From Eublepharis macularius (Eukaryota > Chordata > Lepidosauria > Squamata > Eublepharidae): DNA of 64,000 nucleotides. The position numbers were made by a program, and so were the translations under genes. Positions 1 through 10,565 of this stretch are shown here, in pieces; position 1 is the first letter of the stretch; every line of letters begins with the position of its first letter. Where the stretch lies: the NCBI RefSeq assembly GCF_028583425.1, contig NC_072798.1:8062501-8126500 (forward strand), given 5' to 3'. The notes below the pieces were generated by a model, which ran no database searches, was not told the origin of the DNA, and saw nothing but the letters and a program-made list of their open reading frames with translations.

Positions 1-78
1 TGAGGATCTGCCCCATTACATTTTTTCCTGGCTACAATATAGGGTGCCCACAGACAAATTTTTGGCTGGTATTCTATC

Positions 79-381
79 CAGGGCTTTTTTTCTGGAAAAG
101 AGGTGTTGGAACTCAGGACTGCATAATGATGTCACTTTGGGTCAGCTGGAACAAGGGAGGAGTTTTTTTAAAGTTTAAATCACCCTTGGTGAAAATGGTC
201 ACATGGCCAGTGGCCCCACCCCCTGATCTCCAGACAGAGGGAAGTTTAGATTGAGTGGCGTGGAGGGCAATCTAAGCTCCCCTCTGTCTGGAGATCAGGG
301 GGCGGGGCCACCGGCCATGTGACCATTTTCAAGCAGTGCTGGAACTCCGTTCCATCGCGTTCCAGCTGAAAAAAAGCCCCG
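79..381. mobile_element. Foldback hAT-like non-autonomous DNA transposon
   Basis: The element begins CAGGGCTTTTTTT and ends with the near-complement AAAAAAAGCCCCG. It is flanked by the perfect 8-bp direct repeat ATTCTATC (71-78 and 382-389). Inside, about 50 bases near 190-240 (GTCACATGGCC...GATCTCCAGACAGAG) recur as their reverse complement near 285-335, so the element folds into a long hairpin. An 8-bp duplication with a CAGGG-type end is typical of hAT elements. It has no coding capacity. The boundaries are well supported; the family name is inference. Confidence 0.75.
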
Positions 382-389
382 ATTCTATC

Positions 390-2110
390 TGCTATAAACG
401 CATATCCTGAATCTGAGAAGATGTGTTTCTGTTATCAGATAATGATACTTGCATATCCTACAGAGTCTCTTAGTTTGCTCTTGCAGCCAAGGTTAGGTCT
501 TGGGCAGCACTGACTCGGGGAGTTTTATGATCTTTTGGTCGGAATAGTCCATTTTATTTTTTAAACTGTTTTAAACTAAATTTACCACTAGATTTTAATA
601 TTTTTGTTAGCTACTGTCTCTTATGGTTTCATAAACTTGTTATAGCCAATGGCCAAATACAATAAAATTCTATACTACTACTACTACTACTAATAATAAT
701 AATAATTGGAATTTGTAGAGCACTCCAGAGTAGTCAATTGCATACGGACATTTAGAAGACTCCAAGTTCTTCAAATATATTCTTGATATACTCATTACAA
801 CAACTCTGCGGTAGCTCAGTACTAAACCTTGATTGTGATGAAAAACTAACTTGGAACACAGGACCTTTTGTATTTACTAGATGATCCTTAAGGCGCCTCC
901 CCTTCAATTCACACACACACAAATGGTCATCATTGTAACTTGGGTGCTAATGTAAGACCCCTCCCTTTTTTTTGATGGCATATTAAGTCTCGCATTTGAT
1001 AAATACAGTACTTGGTAAGTGATTCAATGGAGAGCTATACAATAATAGCTGGGGCTCATTCAAGTGGGCGATCAGCTCCACCCCCACTTTCTTACTGCAG
1101 TCTTCTACTGCTGGTATAAATTTTCCTTTTTTGTTTGTTTTGCAAGCCATAATTTCTCTGATAGAAATTCTATTAGTGTATCTGAAATCTAACGTAATGA
1201 AAGTTAAACACGAGGAACGTGTTGGAAGTTTAGTAACTGTAGAGTAATTGCAATTTCTGATGCTCGTAATTATGATTCCCACCGGGATCTTTTTAATATC
1301 TTTATAATCCCGCCAAATGTGCATAATACCTGATCCTTCTCTTTTGATGTATGCAGTCTCTTCTTCCTTGGATGTTTTTGAAGATTAGGGGGGGAATTGG
1401 ACTTCTGTGTAAGAAAGAAGGAAATTTCATTTAAAAGCACACTAAATTTTCATTAAAAAATTTGAAGCAAACGGCTGAAATCTTTCAGATTGCCGCCAAA
1501 TGTTTTCTCCCTCTGAGCAGCTAAGTAAGGAGATGCCAGAAAAGGGGATTTGGGGAGCGGGGGCGGGATACACTTCCAGTTCATTAAATTACATGATAGA
1601 AATCAACAAGATTCTAGAAGGTGGTTAATTGCTATGTACTGTATGCACAGAGACAACATTGATCTCATTCCATTCATGTTAATGCTGGAAAATTTGGATC
1701 CCTTCCTGTGAAAAGGCCCGAGGCTTGGTTTCATCCCAGCTTTTAGGCTTCCTATTTTAACCTAGGACTTTACAGGGTTTTTTTTTTTAATGGGGATTCT
1801 GCCATAGGCAGCTTCTGAGATTCCCATCATAGGCTAAGCCCCAGGGATCTGTTTGCAGGAATTTGGAAAAGGATAAACTGCAGATCCACACGAAGGTGGC
1901 AGGAAGAAGAAAGGGAGAAGAAAATGAATTGGAAGCAAAACACTAGTGCAGTTGGGCCTTGGTGTGATCCTACAACTTTGAGTCCTTAACCTGTCAAGAC
2001 AGCACGGGTGGATCATAGTAGCTGTGAGCACAGGTTGGTGCAACCTGGACTCATCCATGCATGGACGAGGTAGCCGTCAGCAAGCCATTCTTCCCATATT
2101 CTGTTACCCA
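390..2110. other. Non-coding stretch with a short triplet microsatellite
   Basis: A CTA/AAT triplet repeat lies at about 673-706. The block at 710-900 contains a worn TTACAACAACTCTG stretch resembling the core of old reverse-oriented CORE-SINEs, too diverged to place firmly. I see no exon, promoter or RNA gene here. Confidence 0.5.
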
Positions 2111-2600
2111 CAGGGGTCATTTCGTAGAAAAAGAGCTGCAGGAACTCATTTAGCATAACTCATTAGCACAACTCATTTGCATATGCCACTCCCCTTGACA
2201 CCACCAGAAGCGTAGCATTAGCATAACTGATTTGCGTATGCCCCACCCCCTCACATCACCTAGCCTGGCTGTTTTGGACCCCAATCCTGGCCATTCAGGG
2301 CCGAAATTGGGCCCAAAATGGCAAAAAGGGACTGAAAATGGCCGAAAAGGGCCCCAAAGTTATCAGGATTGGGCCGCTGCTGAGCAGGAGAGTGATCCAC
2401 CACCCATCAGAGGCCCGATCCTGGCCATTTCAGGACCAATCCTGGCTGTTTGGGGCCCAAATTGGGCTGTTTCAGCCCCGATCCAGGCCGAAACGAGCCC
2501 CAAATGGCCCAAAATCAGGCAGGCAGGGCCACCTGACGTGACCTTTTTGGAGAACTACCGGAACTGCGTTCCGGTGCGTTCCCCCTCAAAATGAACCCTG
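2111..2600. mobile_element. hAT-like MITE, complete copy (CAGGGGTCATTT family)
   Basis: This 490-bp element starts CAGGGGTCATTT and ends AAATGAACCCTG. It is flanked by a perfect 8-bp duplication, GTTACCCA (2103-2110 and 2601-2608). The interior is unusual: it is built of many short variants of GGCCCAAAATGGC and CCAGGATTGGGCC, giving a purine/pyrimidine-imbalanced, GC-rich body. It has no transposase; the 120-codon frame inside is a by-product of this composition. Three further copies lie at 14346, 39398 and 51403. Confidence 0.8.
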
Positions 2601-4266
2601 GTTACCCATCAAGAATATGGGGATATTACTGGCCTACCTTACAGGGTTGTTCAAAGGATGGTTGAGAAAATGTGAAGCTTATTTGAGCATTTGTTTCATT
2701 CGTGGCTTCTTGTGGCAAACTGAGCACTTTCTATATACAAATAATTCCGTGGTATTTAGGGAATAAACAGGCAGAATGGCCTCATAGGAAGTAAGCATAG
2801 GCCTTGGGCTCAGGTGTTACCTCCTGCATGAATTTACTGATCTTCTGATTTAGAATTAATCAGTTTAAAGACAGCTTGCCCTTTGGTTGGTGAATGGCTC
2901 AATCCATGTGTTGCTGTATATGGGTTTGGCAGGCAAAATTGGCATAGTTTTGGGTACTGTGTTTCCAAGGCATAGAATCTGATTTCGTCAAGGGAGGAAG
3001 GGCTTGGAGGGCTCGAAAGGGCTGCCAGATTCCACTACTAGAATTGCCGCATTGTCTGCGCCATGTTTTGCCAGACAGAGAGTTTGTGTTGGCTTCAGAA
3101 TCACCAAGGCAAAGGGACACAAATTGGTACTGCGGCTAGCAACTCAACAGGGGCAATCAGGTTCGGCCTGGCCCTGTGTTAGTCAGAGCAACTTTTTGCT
3201 GAGGAACAAAATGAGCTGCTCTTAAACCACGTAGCCCGTTCTACCTGTTCCTAGTCTTGATAGCCTGCCTGCTTGCCGGCTGGATTAGCCACCTGGCCTG
3301 TACTCACCCCCCTCACCCTCCCCCCCACGGATCAAGGAGAAATCGCACAAGGGGTATTTCAATAACAGGCATTTCCTTTTCCAGAAGCAAAAGCAAGTTT
3401 GGATTTTTAGGCCTTTATCTATTTTCCCAATCGGCTGGAACTTCTAAGAGGAACATCTCTTTGTTATTTGATGTCTTTACTTCATACGGCTTTCCCAAGC
3501 AAGACGTTACAGTTCCCCGTGGATCCCTCACACCCTCTATATGTAAAACTCTCCACATCAAACACCACCCGTGGGCTAATTTCTTTCAGGGTTGCAAGCC
3601 AGGGTGTGGTGTTACCTTTTCCTTCCATTAGGTTGGTGCCTTCACTCTCCTGCCTCCTTGCTTACACTGACAGTTGAGGGTGAAAGCCAAGGAATGCTGC
3701 TCGTAAATGTGGAGGGCAGGAATGTTTATTGGCATCATTCTAATAACCATTATCCTTTAAAAAATATTTTTCAGGTGCAGATGTTCACCTGGCGAGGATA
3801 CTTGTTGCCAAGAGGAATGCTGTGCAAAGAAGCCGACTGCTAGACATGGCTGGCTGCTGCTCCTTTTCTCGTGGATCTTCAGAGTGAGTTTTATGTATTG
3901 GTCAGCATGGTGGGCAAACCTCGGAAGAGCCAATGAGGTCTTGTTTTGAGCTGCAAGAATAGCACTAGCTTGGCCATACGCTCAAGACAGCAGAAAGTGA
4001 AACCAGCCAGCCATTTGTGTTCTGGCAATCTGTGCCTGACATCTTCCCCTTAATGTGAGCTTACTGACAGCTGAGCACAGCCTTCAAAGGAGATGAGGTT
4101 CCTCTACCAGAGGGCAACTTTGACCAGCCAGATGGATCAGGTGGAGTTCACTTCGGGCAGGCTTTCCTTCTTTTGGATTTTGGCTGGTTGGGTGAGCACT
4201 GTCAGCGTACTGAACTGTTTTTTTAGGATTTTTAAACTTGCAATTTGTATTGGGCTGTTTTAGAAG
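2601..4266. other. Mostly unassigned; CORE-SINE remnant at 2610-2690
   Basis: Bases 2610-2690 (ATATGGGGATATTACTGGCC and following) resemble the core of MIR-type SINEs, and the preceding hAT-like MITE may be inserted in it. An exon-like block at 3777-3880 is discussed separately. I recognise nothing else. Confidence 0.4.
3777..3880 (+). other. Exon-like block, unidentified
   Basis: A T-rich tract ending ATATTTTTCAG precedes the block, and CAGA|GTGAGT follows it. One frame is open across the block (DVHLARILVAKRN ... RLLDMAGCC ...). I do not recognise the peptide and see no partner exon with matching phase. It may be a chance pairing of splice-like signals. Confidence 0.15.
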
Positions 4267-4280
4267 TCTTTGGGCCATAT

Positions 4281-4539
4281 TAAAAAGAGTCCAGTAGCAC
4301 CTTTAAGACTAACCAATTTTATTGTAGCATAAGCTTTCGGGAATCAAGTTCTCTTCGTCAGATGCATGGTACAGAAACATGGTACAGAAACATATTTGAC
4401 CAGTTTCTGTACCACGCATCTGACGAAGAGAACTTGATTCTCGAAAGCTTATGCTACAATAAAATTGGTTAGTCTTAAAGGTGCTACTGGACTCTTTTTG
4501 ATTTTGCTACCACAGACTAACACGGCTAACTCCTCTGCA
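4281..4539. mobile_element. Inverted pair of Penelope-type tails with 14-bp duplication
   Basis: The left half reads on the - strand and the right half on the + strand as the same tail (GAAAGCTTATGCTAC, then AATAAAATTGGTTAGTC, then GGTGCTACTGGACTC). Together they form a near-palindrome of about 2 x 115 bases around a short unique centre (4366-4410). A perfect 14-bp direct repeat, TCTTTGGGCCATAT, flanks it (4267-4280 and 4540-4553), so the pair inserted as one unit. Only the right end carries the extra CTACCACAGACTAACACGGC stretch. Each arm carries a hammerhead-like hairpin (4327-4365 on -, 4416-4454 on +). Assignment to Penelope-like elements rests on the tail type; no coding part is present. 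Confidence 0.7.
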
Positions 4540-4639
4540 TCTTTGGGCCATATGTTTGCAATGGACCTGCTTCATGTAACCTGCGTTGAATCCAGAGTTT
4601 TGTGAAGAAAGACATCGTAAAAGCATTAATTTCGTGAAA

Positions 4640-4770
4640 CGTTTCAGGTGGGTAGCCATGTTGGTCTGTAGTAGAAGAGCAAGGTTCGGGTCTGGTAGAA
4701 GCTTAGAGACCAACTAGATTTCCAGGATGCGAGCCTTCAAGAGTCAAAGCTCCCTTTGTCAGACATGAGT
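4640..4770 (-). mobile_element. Penelope-type tail fragment
   Basis: Read on the - strand, the block gives the same order of motifs as other Penelope-type tails here: a CTGACAAAG-like start, GAGCTTTGACTC, a GGTCTCTAAGC-like step, then TCTACTACAGACCAACATGG. It is a single diverged arm without a visible inverted partner or target duplication. Confidence 0.5.
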
Positions 4771-5033
4771 GGAAATAATGCTAATTTTATACACACTTTG
4801 CACCCACGTTCTGTCTAGCTAATTACAACATGTATTATAGCCAACTTCCTGACATTCTAATTTGCAATACCCCTCCCACCTTTAAACTGGATTTTAAAGA
4901 CTCCTACCCTTTTCCACTCCATGTGTCTGAGGACTCCCAAAATTTCACACCCTGAAAATCTAGTGGGTCTCTTGTGCTACTGGACCCAAATTTCATGTAA
5001 AAGACAGTTGGTTTAACTACAGAACAGAGAGAG

Positions 5034-5343
5034 TTTCAGAGGTAGCTGTGTTGGTCTGCAGTAGAACAGCAAGATTTGAGTCCAGTGGCACCTCAGAGAC
5101 CAACCACATTTTTGGAGTGTAAGCTTTCAGGACTCAAAGCTCCCATCTTCAGATACAGGCTGCCACAGGAGACAGAGCCAAAATGCTCCTTGCTTTATTC
5201 TTCAGTTCTTCTGCAAAGTAAGTTCTGGTCCTCTCCTTCCTTCAGCTCCCTTCCTCCCTTCTGAAGAAAGTAGCTGGCTCTAGAAAGCTTATACCCTGAC
5301 AATCTTGTTGGTCTCTAAGGTGCCACTGGACTCAGTCCTGCAA
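5034..5343. mobile_element. Second inverted pair of Penelope-type tails
   Basis: The left arm (about 5034-5157, - strand) and right arm (about 5257-5335, + strand) are inverted copies of a tail containing CTGAAGA, GAAAGCTTATACC and GGTGCCACTGGACTC. The flanks AACAGAGAGAG (about 5023-5033) and AACAGAGAAAG (about 5344-5354) look like an 11-bp target duplication with one mismatch. The arms are more diverged than in the pair at 4281 and the right arm is shorter at its outer end. Confidence 0.55.
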
Positions 5344-5354
5344 AACAGAGAAAG

Positions 5355-6468
5355 TGTCTTAAAAGTAACTTGTAAGAGTCAAATCCAGATTAATATTTAT
5401 GCATGCATTTTTGGATTTTGGAAATGCTGGTTTTTTAAAGTCCGCTCGTACGTGCCCACAAATTCTGTGGTCAGTAACTAAGCTTACAGTGAACTAAATA
5501 AATAAATAGCCACTTTTGCTTACATAGTAGGCCCAAGACAGATTACAAAGGCATCTTCAAATGGATACGAAATACAGCCATAGACATCTTCATGATTACA
5601 ACAGTGGCACAAACCTATTTTCAGTATGAACAGCGGAGGCAAAGAAAGGTAGATTTTGAGGAGGGGGTTGAAAGAGAGGGAGGGGCCACCCTTCCAGTTT
5701 CCCAAGTTACAAGCAGGGAGGTAGTAGGGAGGAAAGATCAGGAGGGGTGTATATTTCTTTGGTTTGATCTCAGTCTGTTGGAATAATGGTCTAATTTCAG
5801 AATCTTGTACAGGGATCAGAATGAAGCCGATGCCAGAAGAGAGAGTCACCCTGCCATTTCCAAGCCACACTGGCACATGCATCCGCTGGGAGAGAGAAAG
5901 GAATGGTGCTCATGCTTTTAGAATGCTTCAAGAATTCTCTACAAGAGGCTGCTGGTTCGAGTCCTTGGTGATTCATCTTGGAGTCACCCTTTCAGGATGT
6001 AGGCAGTTGCCGTTCTCATGAGCCCAGCAGGCATGACAGGTGGCTTCTCCAGGAATGTCCCTGTCGAGAAGGGGAAAGAAATGCCCAGCTGCGATACGGA
6101 GACCTTGGCATTCTTCTCACTCGTTGCAGGTCGCAAGATAAGAAGGGAATCAAGGAGCCCAAAGCTCTTTGGAGCGAGAAGAAAAACCACGCACAGCCCG
6201 AGGCTCTGTTCTCTGAAGAGACAAGTGAACCAAAGTTACGGGCATATGCAGATGATCAGTGCGTGTCCAGTTATTTTGCGGCTGAAGATCCGAGACTCTC
6301 CCCTTGCCAGGCCTGTTGAGTAGAGAACCCAAATGCAGTCGGGCCCTCTGTACTGGAAATAACTAGAAACCGTAGACAGAGGAAAGTCTGGAAACCTGGA
6401 ACTAGAAAACCCAAGATACAAAGACGTGCTGATGTTCCTGCAGAAATTAAGGAGCTTGTCACATAGGA
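5355..6468. other. No recognised feature
   Basis: Short AAATAAATAAAT at about 5496-5508 looks like a worn LINE or SINE tail. Open frames on both strands at 5520-6500 overlap each other in several phases and match nothing I know, so they are treated as chance frames. Confidence 0.4.
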
Positions 6469-6690
6469 AGGAGCGTGGTTCAGTGGTAAGAGCACCTGTT
6501 CAGCATGTGGAAGGTCCCAGTTTAAATCCTTGGCATCGCTAGTTAAAAGGCAGTGGGTGATGTAAAAGACCCCTGGCTTGAGATCCTAGAGAACGGCTGT
6601 CAAGTCAGAGAAGACAGGCGTGACCTTGATAGTCCAGTGGCCCTACTCAGTACAGGGTAGCATTGCACAAGTATTAGAATGTTGTTAGGA
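6469..6690 (+). repeat. tRNA-derived SINE of squamate type
   Basis: The head has an A-box-like TGGTTCAGTGGTAAGAGC and a B-box-like GTTTAAATCC at tRNA-like spacing. The body that follows (GTGATGTAAAAGACCCCTG, then GCTGTCAAGTCAGAGAAGAC, then CCTTGATAGTCCAGTGG) is the body of an abundant lizard and snake SINE. The acceptor stem does not pair, so it is not a tRNA gene. This is one of the better indicators of a squamate source. Confidence 0.75.
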
Positions 6691-6699
6691 ATAAGATGA

Positions 6700-9212
6700 A
6701 ACTGGTTATGCTATAATCCTGTGCGTGCCGATTTCACTGGGACTTCTGCCTGGGCATCCATAGAAAGCTGATCCGGAGAGACCAGTGGAGTAGCTACCGT
6801 TTCCGGCCTTACTTTTTGCCTCTTCCTCCTCCTCCTCCTCCCTTTCTCATCCATTGGTCTTTATCCCTTGTGCAAACAGGCCGTTCGTGTGGGCTGCCCA
6901 ATAAGCAAGAGAAAAAGATTCTCGTGCCACGGCCACTAGGAAACCACAGTTAGGCGATGTTTGCATAACATGTCACTGGAACCAGTTTGGACCATTCCTA
7001 ATGGTCCGCGTCCTTTATCAGTGGCGTAATGCGGGTGATGCTTTTCTTCAGAACCTTACTTCCCCTTTCTTGATTGTCAAACTCGACCGCACGAAGGGAA
7101 AGAAATGAAAAAAGCAACCAAAATGTTACAATCTCTCTCTTTCTTTCTAGGTCAAGCCAAAGGTTTTGCTGCATAAGAGGAAGTCTGTCTGGAGCTCTCT
7201 CAGGAAGCTGGTTTCATGTGGTGGTTTAGATTTAAGTACCTGATGTCTAGCACCATTTGAAATCAGTGTTCTTGGGGGGAGAAGGGCTGCTTTTTTTTCC
7301 CCATCGGCAAAGGAAACCAGATGTAACCCTTCTGGTAAATGTTTTTTTTATGATGGCCATGTTAAAAATTGATCTCTTCGTATACAGATTTTGTAGCCAA
7401 GTTGAAACACCAGAATATGATTTGTTTAACCAGTTCCTACGAAGATTCCATATTGACCATGTAGTTTGTGCCAAATAATCAGGTTTTTAAAAAAGTGCCC
7501 TGCTAAGCTGCATTTCTTATTGTGGGGGTGCCTACTTTCTTTGGTGGAGCTTCTTGGTGAATAATAAAGTGGGGGCATCAGATAAACACAGAAGAGCACA
7601 TTTAGCCTGGGCTTGAGCCTTTTCTCTGTGAATAGATATGTGCATTAAGAATTTCACTGCAAGAAAAAAGCATGATTGAAAGGGAGAAGCTATGTTCCAG
7701 GGTAATCCAGAGGGGCGGCTGTGTTACTCTACTGTAGCAATTTTTTAAAAAAATCCCAGTAGCACCTTAAAGACTAAAGACTAACCACATCTATTCAAGC
7801 ATGAGGTTTCGCAAGTCAAAAGCTCACTTCCTTTAGACAAAATAGAAATGCTGCAACGTTTCACAGCACATGCAAATGGCAAGCGTGAGGGGCTCTTGCT
7901 GCAGCTTTGTCAATTACACGCGTTAGCCTGTTAAGATATTGAAGTGTTTACTTAAGACTGGTACCGCGGAATTGTTGCCAATTCTGTACCTAAAAGGATG
8001 CTGGTCGGCAAGAAAACTCATCCGCTCTTCCTTAATTGTGCCTATAAGTATGGAAGGGTTTTCCACCAGCAAATACTCGCATAGCTAAGTTAGGCAAGGG
8101 TGCTTTACTGTATCTGCATCAGCCTCTTCCTGCAATAGAGGCCATGCCGAATTTGCAAAAGTACTTCTCCTTTTAATTTGGTTAAAAGAAAAAAAACCAG
8201 CAACATCCCTCCCCACCTCCACCCACAGGCTAGTGGAGCAGCCCAGACACACCTTAAGCACACCAGTGAGGGGTAGACCCACGATTGTGGCCGAAACAAC
8301 TCATGGAGAAGACATTTTGGAAAGCTAGTGGCGTTCCACCTGTCTGCCAATTTTCTCCTGTGGCTCAGAGTTCATTCTGTCACGGTGCATCTGGGGTTGA
8401 ATAACAAGTGGGCTTCTTTCTGTTTAACGCTCCCTTTCCCGTTATTTTTTCATTTCTTACAAAATGTTCAATCTGGCCATAGAATAATGTGTGTTTGGGG
8501 GGGGGGGGTTGCTGCACCAGCGTTTAGTGCAGTGGGGAGGGGGGAGCTTCGAATAAACCCCTGGTGTAACTGCACCCCACAGTGGTAACTCAACAGTATC
8601 GAGCAAGCAAGATTTCAACTCGCTGTTTTATCCTGCCACCCAAAAAAGGTGGAGGTTTTGCCTAACTGTAAACGTAAGAATAAAAGTGCAAGGAAGGAGA
8701 CGGGAAGTGCAAAGGAAGCAATGAGGGAGATAAAAAAATGTTTTCGCAACAGGGTTGTAATTAATCATCAAGTTCGGAGAAATCCGCATTCCTGTATAAT
8801 TGAAGATGCGCTTATTTGCAAGGGGGGACCCGCGAGGACTTGCAGGGGCATTTCGTTTTCTCCTCCCCCTCCACAACCTCTTTCCCTTCCCTGGCCCCCC
8901 CGTAGCCTCTCCCCCTTTTCCTGCTTCCTTCTCTCCTTCCCACTCACTTTTGCTGTTCCAATTTTCACCTTTCCCCCTTCCACCCCGGGCAGCCTCTCCT
9001 CTGTGGCCTAGTTGTGTGATGCCAGCTGACCTGGGCCTAGTTGAATGACTGGGAACCTGCAAGGACTTATGTGGGATATTTCACTTTTCCCTGTATCCCC
9101 TTCCCCACACTATTTCTTCTTTTCCCCCCCCCTCCCTCTGGCAGACTCCGTATGCTCATCTTTCCCTTTTGTTTTTCTCTCCTTTATGTGCCCCCCCCAT
9201 CTTCATCTGTAT
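6700..9212. other. Unassigned stretch with one Penelope-tail fragment
   Basis: A - strand Penelope-type tail remnant lies at about 7700-7855 (GTAGCACCTTAAAGACTAA, then a hairpin remnant GCAAGTCAAAAGCTCAC). Pyrimidine-rich tracts occupy 8860-9200, and a G10 run lies at about 8498. The frames at 8628-9062 are composition artefacts of these tracts. I see no gene. Confidence 0.4.
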
Positions 9213-9450
9213 TTATTGTTTATTTACTTTATATACTGTCTTTCTCCACAATGGGGACCCAGAGCAACTTATAATATTCTCCTTGCTTCAATGTTATCCT
9301 TACAACAACCCTGAGAGGTAGGTTATGCCGAGAATGTGTGACTGGATCAAAGTTAGCCGGTGAGCATCTGTAACAGAGTGGAGATTCGAACTTGGGTCTC
9401 CCAGATCCTACTTTGAAACTGTAATTACTCCACTGGCTTTTATGGGGGAG
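9213..9450 (-). repeat. CORE-SINE (MIR-like), reverse orientation
   Basis: The + strand shows the reverse complement of a CORE-SINE: CCTTACAACAACCCTGAGAG, then GTGTGACTGGATCAAAG, then a B-box complement GGAGATTCGAACTTGGG, ending CACTGGCTTTT. The same order recurs at 10338-10565. Confidence 0.65.
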
Positions 9451-9477
9451 GGGAGGCTGCTGTTGTACAGTATTAAG

Positions 9478-9931
9478 GCAATGCGAAATAGGAAGGGCAA
9501 TACTGTGTGGTAACCAGAATACAGACAGAAAAACAAACCCACAGTAATAAGGTCTACAGACTCATACCCAATAATTATGCAGTCACACAAATGTAACAAA
9601 ATAAGCCAGGCTGCTGTTCACAGCTATTAAGTAAGCACTATAGAGAATGCACAAACCAAAAATCCTCCCCTGACAGGGTGTAAACGTCCCAAAAATCACT
9701 TTCAAATGTTGTGGAAGGTATTCCTTTCTTGTTGTATACAGTGGTCTATGCTGGAAACGTTCCTGAGACCCCATTCCCCACCGGGAGAGACCACAGCTGA
9801 GACTTTTGGTTTGTGCATTCTCTATAGTGCTTACTTAATAGCTGTGAACAGCAGCCTGAACTTAGACATATATATATAAAGTGTTTTGGCTTATTTTGTT
9901 ACATTTGTGTGACTGCATAATTATTGTATGA
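9478..9931. mobile_element. Long inverted-repeat insertion with 16-bp duplication
   Basis: The insertion is bounded by a perfect 16-bp direct repeat GTTGTACAGTATTAAG (9462-9477 and 9932-9947). Inside, 9562-9661 recurs as its reverse complement at 9804-9931 with very few mismatches, apart from about 28 extra AT-rich bases in the right arm. The left side extends further than the right (9478-9561), so the arms are unequal copies of one tail. The layout matches the inverted Penelope tails at 4281-4539, but the arm sequence differs and I cannot name the family. Confidence 0.6.
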
Positions 9932-9947
9932 GTTGTACAGTATTAAG

Positions 9948-10337
9948 CAGCCAGGCCTCGGAGAGACATCCAAGTCATGTAGTGTCAAGTCATCTGGTGT
10001 TTGCTTCTGCGTCTGGCCCCAATGAGTCCTTCCTCAAAGGCCAAAACAGCCTTGGAAAGGCTCCTGACCTTCCCCCACCTTTTACTGACAGAAACCAAGC
10101 CTCAAATACTGGCTAAACTGTTATGGTTATCTAGCAACAGCCACTGAGGGCATCTGGCTAAAGCTACAGGAACGCCTTTTAAACTTTCGGTGTTTTTTTT
10201 TTTAAAGATTTCATATTTTTCTGCAAACTTGGGGCATTTTTCAGTTGTGGAGGAAGATCTGTCATGTCCATTCATGGTTCCAATCTCCAGATTTTAAGTA
10301 TCCACAGATCACGGCCACTTGGCAATTAGTATATCAG
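9948..10337. other. No recognised feature
   Basis: Nothing recognised; a T-run lies at about 10193-10202. Confidence 0.4.
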
Positions 10338-10565
10338 ATTATTTATTTACCTGCCTTTGTCCCCCTTTGTTACTGAAAGTGGCCTACGTCACTCTCCACC
10401 ACTCCGTTTTCTCTTCACAATCAGCCCGATGAGGTAGATTAGGCAAAGTATGTGTGACTGGCCCAAGGTGACCCAATGAGCTTCCCTAGCAGAGAGGGGA
10501 TTTGGATCTAGACTTCCCAGATCCTGATCCAAGCCTCTAGCAGCTACGCCACACTGGCTGTCTAT
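10338..10565 (-). repeat. CORE-SINE (MIR-like), reverse orientation
   Basis: The order is ATTTATTTACCTGCC, CTCTTCACAATCAGCCCGAT, GAGGTAGATTAGGC, GTGTGACTGGCCCAAGGTG, then a worn B-box complement GGATTTGGATC, ending TACGCCACACTGGCT. It is closely similar in layout to the copy at 9213-9450. Confidence 0.7.

Noticed and set aside
6469-6690. tRNA-like A and B boxes
   Set aside because: The sequence does not close an acceptor stem and continues into a known SINE body, so it is not a tRNA gene. The same holds for 14874-15100.
8628-9062. 144-codon frame on the - strand rich in Gly, Lys and Glu
   Set aside because: Low-complexity composition from pyrimidine tracts, with overlapping frames in several phases.
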